DNA from: Dallia pectoralis | Taxonomy: Eukaryota; Chordata; Actinopteri; Esociformes; Umbridae | NCBI GenBank assembly: GCA_029465975.1 | Contig: CM055741.1 | Span: forward strand, 3,307,728-3,371,727 | DNA: 64,000 bases | Direction: 5' to 3' | In this document: piece after piece, positions 21,691 to 32,475 of the stretch | Numbering within the stretch: position 1 is the stretch's first letter | How the letters are laid out: every line of letters begins with the position of its first letter | Made by a program: the position numbers and the translations under genes | The notes under the pieces: model-generated | Seen by the model: only the letters and a program-made list of their open reading frames with translations | Databases searched by the model: none | What the model was told of the DNA's origin: nothing

Positions 21691-22235
21691 TTGAACCACA
21701 TATGTTGTTATGTATCATTACTAACAGTATCTAACAATAGCTGGATGTGTATATATAAGTGGTTAAAGGGCGATTACTATACAATTCATGCCCAATAAAG
21801 ACATTACTGCATATTTAAATACATCGAAAAATGCGAGTTAAAGACTATATGTAGCGAGGGATCATGAATATGAGGTTGACAAGTAGTGAACATTCCCTTT
21901 TAAAAATGCTGTCACTCTGCCATTGTAACAACACTTTTTGTTTTTGTTTCATTTTGTTTAAACAAGCTTTTGTCTAAAAATATTTGTTGACAATCTCAGG
22001 TTGAATATAACTGGGTGTGTCATGACAGGGAAAGAGCAGTTCTAGTAAAACTGGTAGTGGAAACTGAAATTGAGATATAATTAACTCTTTGTCTAACACA
22101 TTAATGGAAGGTCTGGAGGGACAGTCTGTAAAACCTGGTCATCATTAGCCAATGAGAGAGCTGTTTGAAATGTCACCACCATAGGTAGTAGTTTAACTGC
22201 CTTATTCTGCCAAAGATGAATCTCCCACATTACCT
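21691..22235. other. No recognised feature
   Basis: AT-rich spacer. The phrase 'tgtcaccacca' near 22170 recurs at 12840 in a similar setting. Confidence 0.4.
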
Positions 22236-22239
22236 TTAC

Positions 22240-22530
22240 CCTAATTGTACAGTTGATACCTTTACCCTAATTGTACAGTTAATACCTTTATCCTAATTGT
22301 ACAGTTAATACCTTTATCCTAATTGTACAGTTAATACCTTTATCCTAATTGTACAGTTAATACCTTTACCCTAATTGTACAGTTAAACCTTTATCCTAAT
22401 TGTACAGTTAATACCTTTACCCTAATTGTACAGTTAATACCTTTATCCTAATTGTACAGTTAATACCTTTACCCTAATTGTACAGTTGATACCTTTACCC
22501 TAATTGTACAGTTGATACCTTTACCCTAAT
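22240..22530. repeat. Minisatellite, 26-bp unit
   Basis: About 11 units with the core CCTAATTGTACAGTTAATAC. Very homogeneous, therefore probably young. Confidence 0.95.
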
Positions 22531-22857
22531 TGAACATGTAATAAATGTGTAATAAGGCACTAGCTGCTTAACTTACCTTTGAATTATGAATAGGCTAGCA
22601 AAGTATGGCACCAATTTATGTTGCACAGTAATTTGAAGTTGTCTTTCCTTACTCAATTAACCTGGTACAGCTCGTCCAGGGTGGTCCATAAATGTGTATA
22701 AGTCAATATGTGCAAAATTATAAGTCAATGCAAAATGATGAATACTTTTTTGAAACATTAACTGAAAACTGTTGGTCACTGTTGTGAAACATCTTTTCAA
22801 ATAATGTAAATTGTTGAACATAATTTAAGCAATAAGGTGGTTAATTTGAATACTCAC

Positions 22858-23015
22858 TGTGACAGAAACAGGTCTGTAGTGGTTTTCCTCTGTTGTATGT
22901 GGTGTGCTGCTCCCATCTGACTTTGCTCACTTTCACCTGACTTTCGTTTTACATATAACAAGTCACGTATAGCCAAGTAGAGAATGTGTTTTCTAGGCAA
23001 ATGAATAACTGCATT
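22858..23015 (-). promoter_or_regulatory. First exon and promoter, cassette copy 4 (likely for gene C)
   Basis: The GTGAGT donor is at 22857-22852 (exon end 22858). The exon resembles copies 1-3 but is more diverged: the IRF-like region reads CTTTCGTTTTAC and the TATA box is GCTATAC. It contains an ATG with 20 open codons, but the frame does not fit the phase-1 acceptors downstream, so it is best seen as 5' UTR. A 1.7-kb minisatellite starts less than 100 bp further upstream. Confidence 0.5.
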
Positions 23016-23094
23016 CTTATTGGGTCGAGTGTCATCATCATATTTTCCTTGACAACATAACTTTGGCTGTTAGCCAGAAGCATAAAATGTATCA

Positions 23095-24803
23095 AAACAA
23101 AAGTGATCCTGCACCTCTGACTCTACTACAGGACTACACCAGTGATCCTCCACCTCTACTACAGGACTACACCAGTGATCCTCCACCTCTACTACAGGAC
23201 AACACCAGTGATCCTCCACCTCTACTACAGGACTACACCAGTGATCCTCCACCTCTACTACAGGACTACACCAGTGATCCTCTGACTCTACTACAGGACT
23301 ACACCAGTGATCCTCCACCTCTGACTCTACTACAGGACTACACCAGTGATCCTCCAACTCTACTACAGGACTACACCAGTGATCCTCTGACTCTACTACA
23401 GGACTACACCAGTGATCCTCCACCTCTACTACAGGACTTAACCAGTGATCCTCTGACTCTACTACAGGACTACACCAGTGATCCTCCACCTCTACTACAG
23501 GACTAGACCAGTGATCCTCTGACTCTACTACAGGACTACACCAGTGATCCTCCACCTCTACTACAGGACTACAGCAGTGATCATCCACCTCTGACTCTAC
23601 TACAAGACTACACCAGTGATCCTCCACCTCTACTACAGAACTTAACCAGTGATCCTCTGACTCTACTACAGGACTACACCAGTGATCCTCCAACTCTACT
23701 ACAGGACTACACCAGTGATCCTCTGACTCTGCTACAGGACTACACCAGTGATCCTCCACCTCTGACTCTACTACAGGACTACACCAGTGATCCTCCACCT
23801 CTACTACAGGACTACACCAGTGATCCTCTGACTCTACTACAGGACTACACCAGTGATCCTCCACCTCTGACTCTACTACAGGACTACACCAGTGATCCTC
23901 CACCTCTGACTCTACTACAGGACTACACCAGTGATCCTCTGACTCTACTACAGGACTACACCAGTGATCCTCCACCTCTGACTCTACTACAGGACTACAC
24001 CAGTGATCCTCCACCTCTACTACAGGACTACACCAGTGATCCTCTGACTCTACTACAGGACTACACCAGTGATCCTCCACCTCTGACTCTACTACAGGAC
24101 TACACCAGTGATCCTCTGACTCTACTACAGGACTACACCAGTGATCCTCCACCTCTGACTCTACTACAGGACTACACCAGTGATCCTCCACCTCTGACTC
24201 TGCTACAGGACTACACCAGTGATCCTCCACCTCTACTACAGGACTACACCAGTGATCCTCTGACTCTACTACAGGACTACACCAGTGATCCTCCACCTCT
24301 GACTCTACTACAGGACTACACCAGTGATCCTCCACCTCTGACTCTACTACAGGACTACACCAGTGATCCTCCACCTCTACTACTGGACTACACCAGTGAT
24401 CCTCCACCTCTGACTCTGCTACAGGACTACACCAGTGATCCTCCACCTCTGACTCTACTACAGGACTACACCAGTGATCCTCCACCTCTGACTCTACTAC
24501 AGGACTACACCAGTGATCCTCTGACTCTACTACAGGACTACACCAGTGATCCTCCACCTCTGACTCTACTACAGGACTACACCAGTGATCCTCCACCTCT
24601 GACTCTACTACAGGACTACACCAGTGATCCTCCACCTCTACTACAGGACTACACCAGTGATCCTCCACCTCTGACTCTGCTACAGGACTACACCAGTGAT
24701 CCTCCACCTCTGACTCTGCTACAGGACTACACCAGTGATCCTCCACCTCTGACTCTGCTACAGGACTACACCAGTGATCCTCCACCTCTGACTCTACTAC
24801 AAT
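23095..24803. repeat. Large minisatellite, mixed 33/39-bp units
   Basis: About 47 units with the core GACTACACCAGTGATCCTCC followed by one or both of ACCTCT and GACTCT, which makes units of 33 or 39 bp. Both lengths are multiples of three, so one minus-strand frame is open for 571 codons (24785-23070), repeating VEDHWCSPVVESE, and runs out into the promoter cassette copy 4 region. Nothing supports translation. It is immediately upstream of a gene promoter on the minus strand. Confidence 0.97.
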
Positions 24804-24984
24804 CAGACTGTAAACTTGCCATATTAGCTACATTGATCGTTGGCGCACAAGCATACTGAATAGTATTATCAGCATAAAAGTTAAATGTACAACTATAAAC
24901 AGATTGACCAATAGCATGTATCTAAATAGTAATCTCAATGCAACACCAGACAAATACATGTTATACAGCCCAAATTTATGGTAA

Positions 24985-25200
24985 CATTTTGGCAAATGCT
25001 CTGTTCTGTTCTGTCCAGTATCACTGTGCCTCTGTGGACAAGGTTTATAAAGACATGGTTGGACATGGTTTGGTGTGGTGGGGCTTTTACACAGTCCATA
25101 TTAATGGCCATGGTTTTAGAATGGGATGTCCAACACGCTCATATACATACATATGTGATGGTCGGGTGTCCACATACTTTTGGTCATATCGGATCCTAAC
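24985..25200 (+). mobile_element. Tc1/mariner-like remnant
   Basis: Contains 'ggtttataaagacatggttgg', 'ttagaatgggatgtccaac' and 'gtccacatacttttggtcat', phrases of the end region of a common fish Tc1-like element. The transposase coding core is missing. Confidence 0.6.
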
Positions 25201-25471
25201 ACCAGGATATAAACACAGTGAATTTCAATTTTATGAAATGTGACCGATTCATATAATTTGTCTTCTACTCAATGCTGACTAATCATTTGCTCAAAATAAT
25301 TCAAGTGTTTATTTTAGTCAGTGTTAAATGTTAAAACTGTCAGGTACATCTTCACATATCTGTTTGATTTTACATACTGATTGAATTGGAGCTGTGTGAA
25401 TAATATATCACTATATAGGCTATTGCTGTGTTTTTCACTGATCTTTCTCTGGGCATTAAACATGTTATAGG
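25201..25471. other. No recognised feature
   Basis: AT-rich 3' flank of the GIMAP pseudogene on the minus strand. Confidence 0.4.
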
Positions 25472-25950
25472 TCATCTCCCTCCCTTAAATAAACTGCATT
25501 TTAAAACTTGAACTAAACAATGAAGGGCTGGTATAATAATAGAGTACCAACATACATCTCTCAGATTTAGGGCTTCTGCTGCCTTACCAATAACCACTGA
25601 TGCTACGAACCATTTCAGAAACCGTATGAGAATCATATATTTTCTGACCACGTCCCAACCTGACGCTACGTTCTCGTCATCCCAGGTGTGCCACAGATTC
25701 CACAGAATGTACGCCCCAAAACAGCAAGCTGTAACCACAGCCACTGGAAAACTGACTATGTCTATAGCCAGAACTGCAGCTGTCATTGCTACCCCAACTG
25801 TCACAGCTTCCAATCCAATCCATATCAGTGCATTTTTATGTCCAGCCAGCCTTCTTTGGGCGTTTGTGAACATCTCGCTGGTGTAGAAACTTCTTGTTTT
25901 CCTCCACCATCGTATCGACCTTTAACAGCAGCTCGGTGACCTGTTTACAA
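25472..25950 (-). pseudogene. GIMAP C-terminal remnant lacking the GTPase domain
   Basis: Minus-strand frame with QVTELLLKVDTMVEENKK (about 25940-25890), then one extra T that shifts the frame, then YTSEMFTNAQRRL, the standard end of a GIMAP GTPase region. It continues as 120 residues rich in hydrophobic segments (AVAMTAAVLAIDIV-like and WFVASVVIGKAA) resembling the double membrane anchor of genes C and D. Everything from the P-loop through G4 is missing. The copy keeps its own exon 1 about 0.5 kb upstream (26424-26430). Either a pseudogene or an unusual membrane-only derivative; the frameshift favours the former. Confidence 0.75.
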
Positions 25951-26417
25951 TCGCTAATGTTTGCTCATGACCTACCAAAAAAAACATTTAAAAATGTTAC
26001 TAATATTCCACAATTATAATTTTCGGGTCATTTCTGTTCCAAGGATCTGTTACATATTAAATAAGTATCGTATGGTTAGCAAAAAAAAACGTTACCCAAA
26101 CAATACATTTTTTTGTTAAAAGCTATCTGATACCATAGGTGTAAAAATGCACTATTATAATTATATATATTTTTTAAACATATATATTTTATGAAAATGT
26201 TGGCCCTCTGAAATGCTCATAGTCAGTCATAAAAAGTAACCCCTGTCTCATTTCCTGGTTGAAGAAATGGTGTGAATGCTACTGAAGCATTGGTAGCGTT
26301 TTAATATCTTAAAGGTAAAAGAAATCCTGGCATCATGGGATGATGTAGCACTAATTCCTGTATTGGCTTATTAAGCAGAAACCATGACAACAGTTAGGCT
26401 GATAGAATAGACAGAAT
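25951..26417. other. Intron-like spacer replacing the GTPase coding part
   Basis: AT-rich DNA between the C-terminal remnant and exon 1. No P-loop or G3 motif is detectable in any frame. Confidence 0.5.
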
Positions 26418-26423
26418 ACTCAC

Positions 26424-26640
26424 CTGACATTCTTCTTACTTGTAGATGCACTTAAAATAGTTGCAGTCTGTTACTCTGACTGCACTTATAATAGTTGCGG
26501 TCTGTTACTCTGATGTCTCAGTGTCTGCGCTTCAGAGGTGAGTAGCAATAAATATTAGACCCGGCTGGTTTCTATCCGTTTTCTGTATGGAGGAGCTTTT
26601 AAACTTTTGACCTTTTGAACTAGAGGTGTGGCTTCAGTAT
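26424..26640 (-). promoter_or_regulatory. GIMAP exon 1 with start codon and its promoter region (minus copy)
   Basis: On the minus strand, AGTAAGAAGAATGTCAG|GTGAGT: ATG at 26430-26428, exon end 26424, donor 26423-26418. The 7 coding bases leave phase 1, exactly what all main GIMAP exons need. About 250 bp around it match 46370-46620 on the opposite strand. It contains a tandem duplication of a 35-bp 5' UTR phrase ('atagttgcagtctgttactctg'). Confidence 0.65.
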
Positions 26641-26860
26641 GATGAACACTGTAACTCTCAGTCCTCATCAGGGGCATTTCAAATACAACATTGGAGAGAG
26701 CAAACATTTTTCTTTAAACTTTTCATGTATTTTTAGCTGTTTGTTTACTAGTAAGTATGACTTACAACACATTATTATTTACAGCAAAGGGAGCAATAAA
26801 CTGACTTACACAGGGACAGACGAATGGTTTTGAAGGCTTATACAATTTCCCGTAAATGGT
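26641..26860. other. No recognised feature
   Basis: Spacer between two GIMAP remnants on opposite strands, possibly a shared upstream region. Confidence 0.4.
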
Positions 26861-26990
26861 GTGACAGGAAGTAAGTGGTCGCATGCTTTTAAAGTAAACT
26901 GTTTCGGTTTCAGACCTTGAACTCTCAACTTAACCTTGAACTGAAACTTACCTTAAACTTAATCTAACCTCAAACTGCTTGTTGTTGTCG
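26861..26990 (+). promoter_or_regulatory. Duplicated GIMAP-relic flank with ISRE-like site
   Basis: Contains TGTTTCGGTTTCAG (26900-26913), close to the interferon-stimulated response element AGTTTCNNTTTC, followed by a 'cttaacctt' / 'cctcaaactgct' phrase. The same block recurs at 43630-43760 and, twice, around the palindrome at 41015-41230. It lies directly before a GIMAP remnant. Confidence 0.45.
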
Positions 26991-27056
26991 AGTGATGAAT
27001 GAGGTCATCAACGCCCCAGGAATCTTTGACACAACCGTGTCAGAGGAAAAGTTAAT
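26991..27056 (+). pseudogene. GIMAP pseudogene, 5' piece (G3 motif region)
   Basis: Plus strand reads NEVINAPGIFDTTVSEEKL, matching the GIMAP stretch with VIDTPGLFDT. The key Asp-Thr of DTPG is changed to Asn-Ala, so GTP hydrolysis would fail. A Tc1-like element begins directly after. The continuation of the same gene is found at 29888. Confidence 0.7.
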
Positions 27057-27660
27057 ATACAGTGCCTTCAGAAAATCATCATACATTTTGATCCTTATCC
27101 ACTACGTAGTTATGTTGGCGATGTGTTTAAGGTCATTGTTGCGCTGGAAGCCTTTTTATTGGAGCCATAGAAGCCAGCTTTGTGTAAAGCTTGTGAGATT
27201 GTTGTCACATGCACAGACCGACCAATCTCTGCCATTAGGACTTGTAAGTCCTTCAAAGTTCTCATTGACCTCTTGGTAGCTTCCCTGGTCAATATCCTAC
27301 TGGCCCGGACATCCTGTTTAGAGGTGCCACCCTATCTAAGGTGTTGGTGGTGCCAGACACTTCCCACTTCTTAATAATGCCCTGAACGGTACTCAGAGAG
27401 ATAAATAATTACTTTGAGATCTTTTTGTATCCTTCTCCTAACATGTTCCTTTTCACAACTGTGTCCCAAGTCCTTTTGAAAGCACCTCTCCAACCATGGA
27501 GTTGTTTTACTTGTGTTGCCATGCAACTAGCAATGGAATCCTCATGGACCAGCCGGTTTTCTTATGAAGTAATCAACTTTTTTTCAACTCAAAACCACTA
27601 CAATTAATGTCAGGTGTGGTGCAATTAGCACGGTAATGACTGGTGGTACCAACAACAGAA
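27057..27660 (-). mobile_element. Tc1-like transposon remnant
   Basis: Starts ACAGTGCCTTCAGAAA, a Tc1-type end. The minus-strand frame 27292-27110 encodes part of the transposase DNA-binding region (RTLKDLQVLMAEIG and SQALHKAGFYG). The rest is decayed, and the right end is unclear. Confidence 0.7.
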
Positions 27661-27781
27661 ATGTGTCACAATAGATTATCAACAAACAACTCAATAAAAA
27701 TTAAAAACAATAACAACGCTGGCAGAGCACACATCAATTGGGTGGCAGCTGTTGGTGTACAGTGAGAAGAGTAGGCGGGAC
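27661..27781. repeat. Flank shared with 43310-43470
   Basis: The phrase with 'aacgctggcagagcac' and the AT-rich text before it also occur near 43430, so this is part of a duplicated block that carries the GIMAP relics. Confidence 0.6.
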
Positions 27782-28205
27782 AGGATGTTCAGGGGGTGTG
27801 ACAGGTGCTTCCCCAGCCTCACATGCTGCCTCCTATTGGACAGGATGGTCAGGGGGTGTGACAGGTGCTTCCCCAGCCTCACATGCTGCCTCCTATTGGA
27901 CAGGATGGTCAGGTGGTCTGACAGGTGCTTCCCCAGCCTCACATGCTGCCCCCTATTGGACAGGAGGGTCAGGTGGTCTGACAGGTGCTTCCCTAGCCTC
28001 ACATGCTGCCTCCAATGGACAGGAGGGTCAGGGGGTCTGACAGGTGCTTCCCCAGCCTCACATGCTGCCTCCTATTGGACAGGAGGGTCAGGGGGTCTGA
28101 CAGGTGCTTCCCCAGCCTCACATGCTGCCTCCTATTGGACAGGATGGTCAGGTGGTCTGACAGGTGCTTCCCCAGCCTCACATGCTGCCTCCTATTGGAG
28201 AGATG
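27782..28205. repeat. Minisatellite, 60-bp unit
   Basis: Seven units with the core GTGCTTCCCCAGCCTCACAT. Because 60 is a multiple of three, repeated open frames exist on both strands. Not regarded as coding. Confidence 0.95.
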
Positions 28206-28269
28206 CTGGATATTAAAATGGAGGGTCATGTTAACGCAAACTGCAGTTGTTCTAGTAATGGGTCAGCAC

Positions 28270-29084
28270 TAGGGCTGTCACGATAACTACTTTTGGTTGT
28301 GCGATATATTGCAACAAAATTAATTGCGATGAAAGATATTATTGCGATTTTTTTCAGAATGTCGTCTTTTACTTTAATGTACATGGATGGAATGGCAGTT
28401 TGGGGGATGTACGTTTACTTTGGCAATTCGTACTGTTTGTCAAAGGTTTGCATCATATTTTTAAATGCTGTTTTTTCGACTGTGTTTAATGGCTGCATCT
28501 CTTTGGCCTAATAGCGAGTTACGCTATATGAGTGAGTATCGCTGTTATATTTACACTGAAACAGATAACTCTCTGGAAGACCCCGTTTCAGCTGCAGTTC
28601 TTGTTCCCAGGTTCAAAAACTGGGTTGGGTGGTTGTGTTTTAGGTGAGATTGGAGGTTAGTTGTTTTGCCTTTTTTCGTTGCTGCTGTTTTTAAACCAAG
28701 TCGACATACCGGCTCGTTAATTGTCTCTCCTTTCTCATTCGGCTTAAAGCTAAATGTTCCCACACCGGCTTTGAAACCAACTCCATTTTTACTTATTCTT
28801 CCCAACTGGCTGTATGTCACTATGAAACAGTCAACTTCATAACACAGTGAGGTCACGTGTGTGTGTGTGTGCGCAGCTCCGCTGTGTGTGTGCGCGAGAC
28901 TCTGCCTTGAGCCCCGCCTCCTCTTTCGACACAGGAGACCAGATAACCGGCAGCTCGATCGACTAAAATGTTGTTGACATTCATTTAAAAAAATTAATGT
29001 AATATATCGCAGCACCAAAAATGATTGCGCTCATTTCCATATATCGCGCGATAAGTCAATATATTGCCTATCGCGACAGGCCTA
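28270..29084 (-). mobile_element. hAT transposon fragment with BED zinc-finger region
   Basis: The ends TAGGGCTGTCACGATAAC and ...TCGCGACAGGCCTA are flanked by perfect 8-bp duplications GTCAGCAC (28262-28269 and 29085-29092), the hallmark of hAT. The minus-strand frame 29018-28551 encodes a BED-type finger (FKPNEKGETINEPVCRL, then TTNLQSHLKHNHPTQF). The catalytic part is absent, so it is an internally deleted copy. Confidence 0.9.
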
Positions 29085-29092
29085 GTCAGCAC

Positions 29093-29794
29093 CAGGTCAT
29101 AATCACAGAGGTCAGGGTGACACGTTTGTAGTCATTACGACCTGTGATCCTTAACTTATTGAGGACTGGGATGATGGTGGAGAATTTGAAGCAGACCGGG
29201 ACACAGCATGTCTCAAGAGCGGTGTCTGTAAACACAGCAGACAGCTAATCGGCACAATGCATTATGGGAATGGGGAGACCGACATATCCTTATTGCCAGA
29301 CCATCAGGGTCCCCCAGCCAATACGGTAGGAGGGCCCATGTCATATTGTGCTTAGGGACATAGGAGCCAAATATTAAACGCTGCTTCAGAGAATTCCTTG
29401 AGATCATGTGACATTTTCTTAAGGGAAGTGACTCTTGGTTAACCAAGTGTGGTTCAGCTAGTTCCTTTAGTTATCATTTGAACCTCAGAGAGAATTTATT
29501 TGTTAGTCTTGTAACCTTTATGTTATATTTGGTGAAGGTGTGCATGTGGTCGTGTTACATTTTATATATTTTGTTAGTTAGACGGCTCAGACTAAAAAGA
29601 GAAATGCTAAGCTCATTGTTGCCTTTGTCAGATGTTATGCTAGGCCGGTTTAGCATTTCATGCACAGCATGACCAATCCAACACAAGCACATTGTACTTT
29701 TATATTTTAAATATATTCGCTAGTGCCTTATCTATGCTGCTCAACAGAACCACATACACCTGTGTTGTGTACTTATGTAACTCTATGTTGTCTT
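29093..29794. other. No recognised gene
   Basis: Unique-looking DNA; short open frames only. Confidence 0.4.
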
Positions 29795-29880
29795 TGCACA
29801 TTTTCTGGCCAGGTCGCCGTTGTAAATGAGAATTACTTCTCAATCGGCCTACCTGGTTAAATAAAGGTTAAATAAAATCC
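29795..29880 (+). repeat. Dispersed retroposon tail, salmonid/pike type
   Basis: Contains 'ggccaggtcgccgttgtaaa', 'ggcctacctggttaaataaa' and an A-rich end. This tail is extremely common in salmonid-group genomes. Its A-rich end abuts the surviving half of a GIMAP pseudogene. Confidence 0.65.
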
Positions 29881-29887
29881 AAAAATA

Positions 29888-30400
29888 AAAAAGTCTGTCC
29901 CAGGACCCCACGTGTTCCTGCTGGTTATCTGGGCTGGAGGGAGGTTCACACAGGAGGAGAGGAACACTGTGAAGTGGATCCAGGAGAACTTGGGAAAGAA
30001 GCGTCAGAGTACATCATAGTGTTGTTCACTGGTGAAGATCAGTTGAAGGAGAAAACAGTTGAGGAGTGGCTGGAACCTTCTGCTGCACTTCAGGAACTGA
30101 TCAGAATGTGTGCGAGAAGGTACCATGGTTTTAATAATGACGAGACGGTTGAACGCTCTCAGGTCAACACACTTCTAGAGAAGATAATTATGACACTGGC
30201 GATAAACAAAGAAAAATACAACACCACCGATATATATCAGCAGGGGTAGAGTAGATTAAGTGAGGAAGAGAGAACAAGACAAGAGGAAGAGAGGAGACAA
30301 GAGGAAGAGAGAAAGAGAAAAGAGGAAGTAGGGAAGCAGGAGGAGGAAGCGACAACGTGAGAAATGAAAGATGCGTTTAACTACAGCATCTGTTGCAGGA
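29888..30400 (+). pseudogene. GIMAP pseudogene, 3' piece
   Basis: Plus strand continues the GIMAP GTPase region with VPGPHVFLLVI, RFTQEERNTVKWIQEN, then a frame change, then ASEYIIVLFTGEDQL, a G5-like FNND and IYQQG followed by a stop (30247). Beyond the stop, a charged Arg/Glu stretch and the start of a C-terminal hydrophobic part can still be traced to about 30450. The P-loop half is missing; the G3 piece at 26991-27056 fits directly upstream, about 13 residues being lost at the break. Confidence 0.75.
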
Positions 30401-30859
30401 GCTGTACCTGGAACAAAAACGGGCAGGTGTCGCTGGCATAGAAACAGGTGTCGTTGGCATATCTTACTGGGTTTCAAAGAAACGATGTCAGCAACAAGTT
30501 CATGAGAACCAAGAATAGAATAGACCAATATTGTCAGTTGTTCAGAGAAATGTGTTCTCTGCATTTTACCCAACCCTGAGGTGCAGGGGGCAGCCCTAAT
30601 CAGTTACCTGATTTGACTTCCATGTCATTACCATTCTTATAAAGGATCAAACATGTAATAATTACATATACACTACCGTTGAAAAGTCTGTTTTAATTTG
30701 CCTTTAAGGGGAACCTTTACACATGGTGAATTGTTATCGAAGTCATTTTACTTTTTCTTATGTTAGAATATATCAATGTCATGAAATGCATTGAGAAATG
30801 TTAATTAAATAATAATATAATTAAAAACTTCTTGTTACAGGCAAACACATCATTGTTTT
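30401..30859. other. 3' flank of the GIMAP pseudogene; Tc1-type end remnant
   Basis: GVAGIETGVVGISYW-like coding residue is visible to about 30475. At 30668 'acactaccgttgaaaagtc' matches a fish Tc1-type terminal sequence. Otherwise nothing. Confidence 0.4.
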
Positions 30860-32475
30860 AGTTTTAGTCCCTTTAGTGGTAACAATATACAACAACAGCT
30901 CTGGTTATTTGTTAACCATTAGTCTACTAAGGCCCTCTAGTGGTGACAATAAGCAACAACAGATCTAGTCCTCTGTTAACCATTATGGCCTAATTATGCT
31001 TCTGCGTCAACTCCACGGCGTAGCTACGCCGTCACTCCTACGGCGTCATGGCCGTTTTATGGTTCTGCTTCAGATGTATAATCTGACCAATCACAGCCCT
31101 TGTGATCTGCGTCGCCTCGACGTGTAGTTACAATTTTTTGGAGGTGCACGTCGAGCTACGGCGTAGGGGTCGGAGAGGGGTTCGCGTCAACGCAGAGGGG
31201 TCTGCGAGGGTACGCCGTCGATTCGACGCAGAAGCATAAAACAGGCATTAGTCTACTGAGGCCCTCTAGCGGTGACAATAAGCAACAACAGTCAGATCTA
31301 GTCCTCTGTTAACCATTAGTCTACTGAGGCCCTCTAGTGGTGACAATAAGCAACAACAGTCAGATCTAGTCCTCTGTTAACCATTAGTCTAATGAGGCCC
31401 TCTAGTGGTGACAATAAGCAACAACAGTTAGCTCTGGTTATTTGTTAACCATTAGTCTACTGAGGCCCTCTAGTGGTGACAATAAGCAACAACAGTCAGA
31501 TCTAGTCCTCTGTTAACCATTAGTCTACTGAGGCCCTCTAGTGGTGACAATAAGCAACAACAGTCAGATCTAGTCCTCTGTTAACCATTAGTCTACTGAG
31601 GCCCTCTAGTGGTGACAATAAGCAACAACAGTCAGATCTAGTCCTCTGTTAACCATTAGTCTACTGAGGCCCTCTAGTGGTGACAATAAGCAACAACAGT
31701 CAGATCTAGTCCTCTGTTAACCATTCGTCTACAGAGGCCCTCTAGTGGTGACAATAAGCAACAACAGTCAGATCTAGTCCTCTGTTAACCATTAGTCTAC
31801 TGAGGCCCTCTAGTGGTGACAATAAGCAACAACAGTCAGATCTAGTCCTCTGTTAACCATTAGTCTACTGAGTCCCTCTAGTGGTGACAATAAGCAACAA
31901 CAGTCAGATCTAGTCCTCTGTTAAACATTCGTCTACAGAGGCCCTCTAGTGGTGACAATAAGCAACAACAGTCAGATCTAGTCCTCTGTTAACCATTAGT
32001 CTACAGAGGCCCTCTAGTGGTGACAATAAGCAACAACAGTCAGATCTAGTCCTCTGTTAACCATTAGTCTACTGAGGCCCTCTAGTGGTGACAATAAGCA
32101 ACAACAGTCAGATCTAGTCCTCTGTTAACCATTCGTCTACAGAGGCCCTCTAGTGGTGACAATAAGCAACAACAGTCAGATCTAGTTCTCTGTTAACCAT
32201 TAGTCTACTGAGGCCCTCTAGTGGTGACAATAAGCAACAACAGTCAGATCTAGTCCTCTGTTAACCATTAGTCTACTGAGTCCCTCTAGTGGTGACAATA
32301 AGCAACAACAGTCAGATATAGTCCTCTGTTAACCATTCGTCTACAGAGGCCCTCTAGTGGTGACAATAAGCAACAACAGTCAGATCTAGTCCTCTGTTAA
32401 CCATTAGTCTACTGAGGCCCTCTAGTGGTGACAATAAGCAACAACAGTCAGATCTAGTCCTCTGTTAACCATTAT
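30860..32475. repeat. Minisatellite, 68-bp unit, interrupted by a MITE
   Basis: About 20 units with the core GGCCCTCTAGTGGTGACAAT. The first two units (30860-30985) are the most diverged, which fits an array that grew to the right. A MITE splits it at 30990-31252. Confidence 0.95.
30990..31252 (+). mobile_element. MITE, GC-rich, inside the 68-bp array
   Basis: Terminal inverted repeats ATGCTTCTGCGTC... and ...GACGCAGAAGCAT bound a 260-bp GC-rich element, with ATTA-like flanks. A second copy lies inverted at 44655-44920. No coding capacity. Confidence 0.8.

Noticed and set aside
22240..24803. Regular repeats that might look like a CRISPR array
   Set aside because: The units are contiguous with no unique spacers, and the sequence is vertebrate; these are minisatellites.
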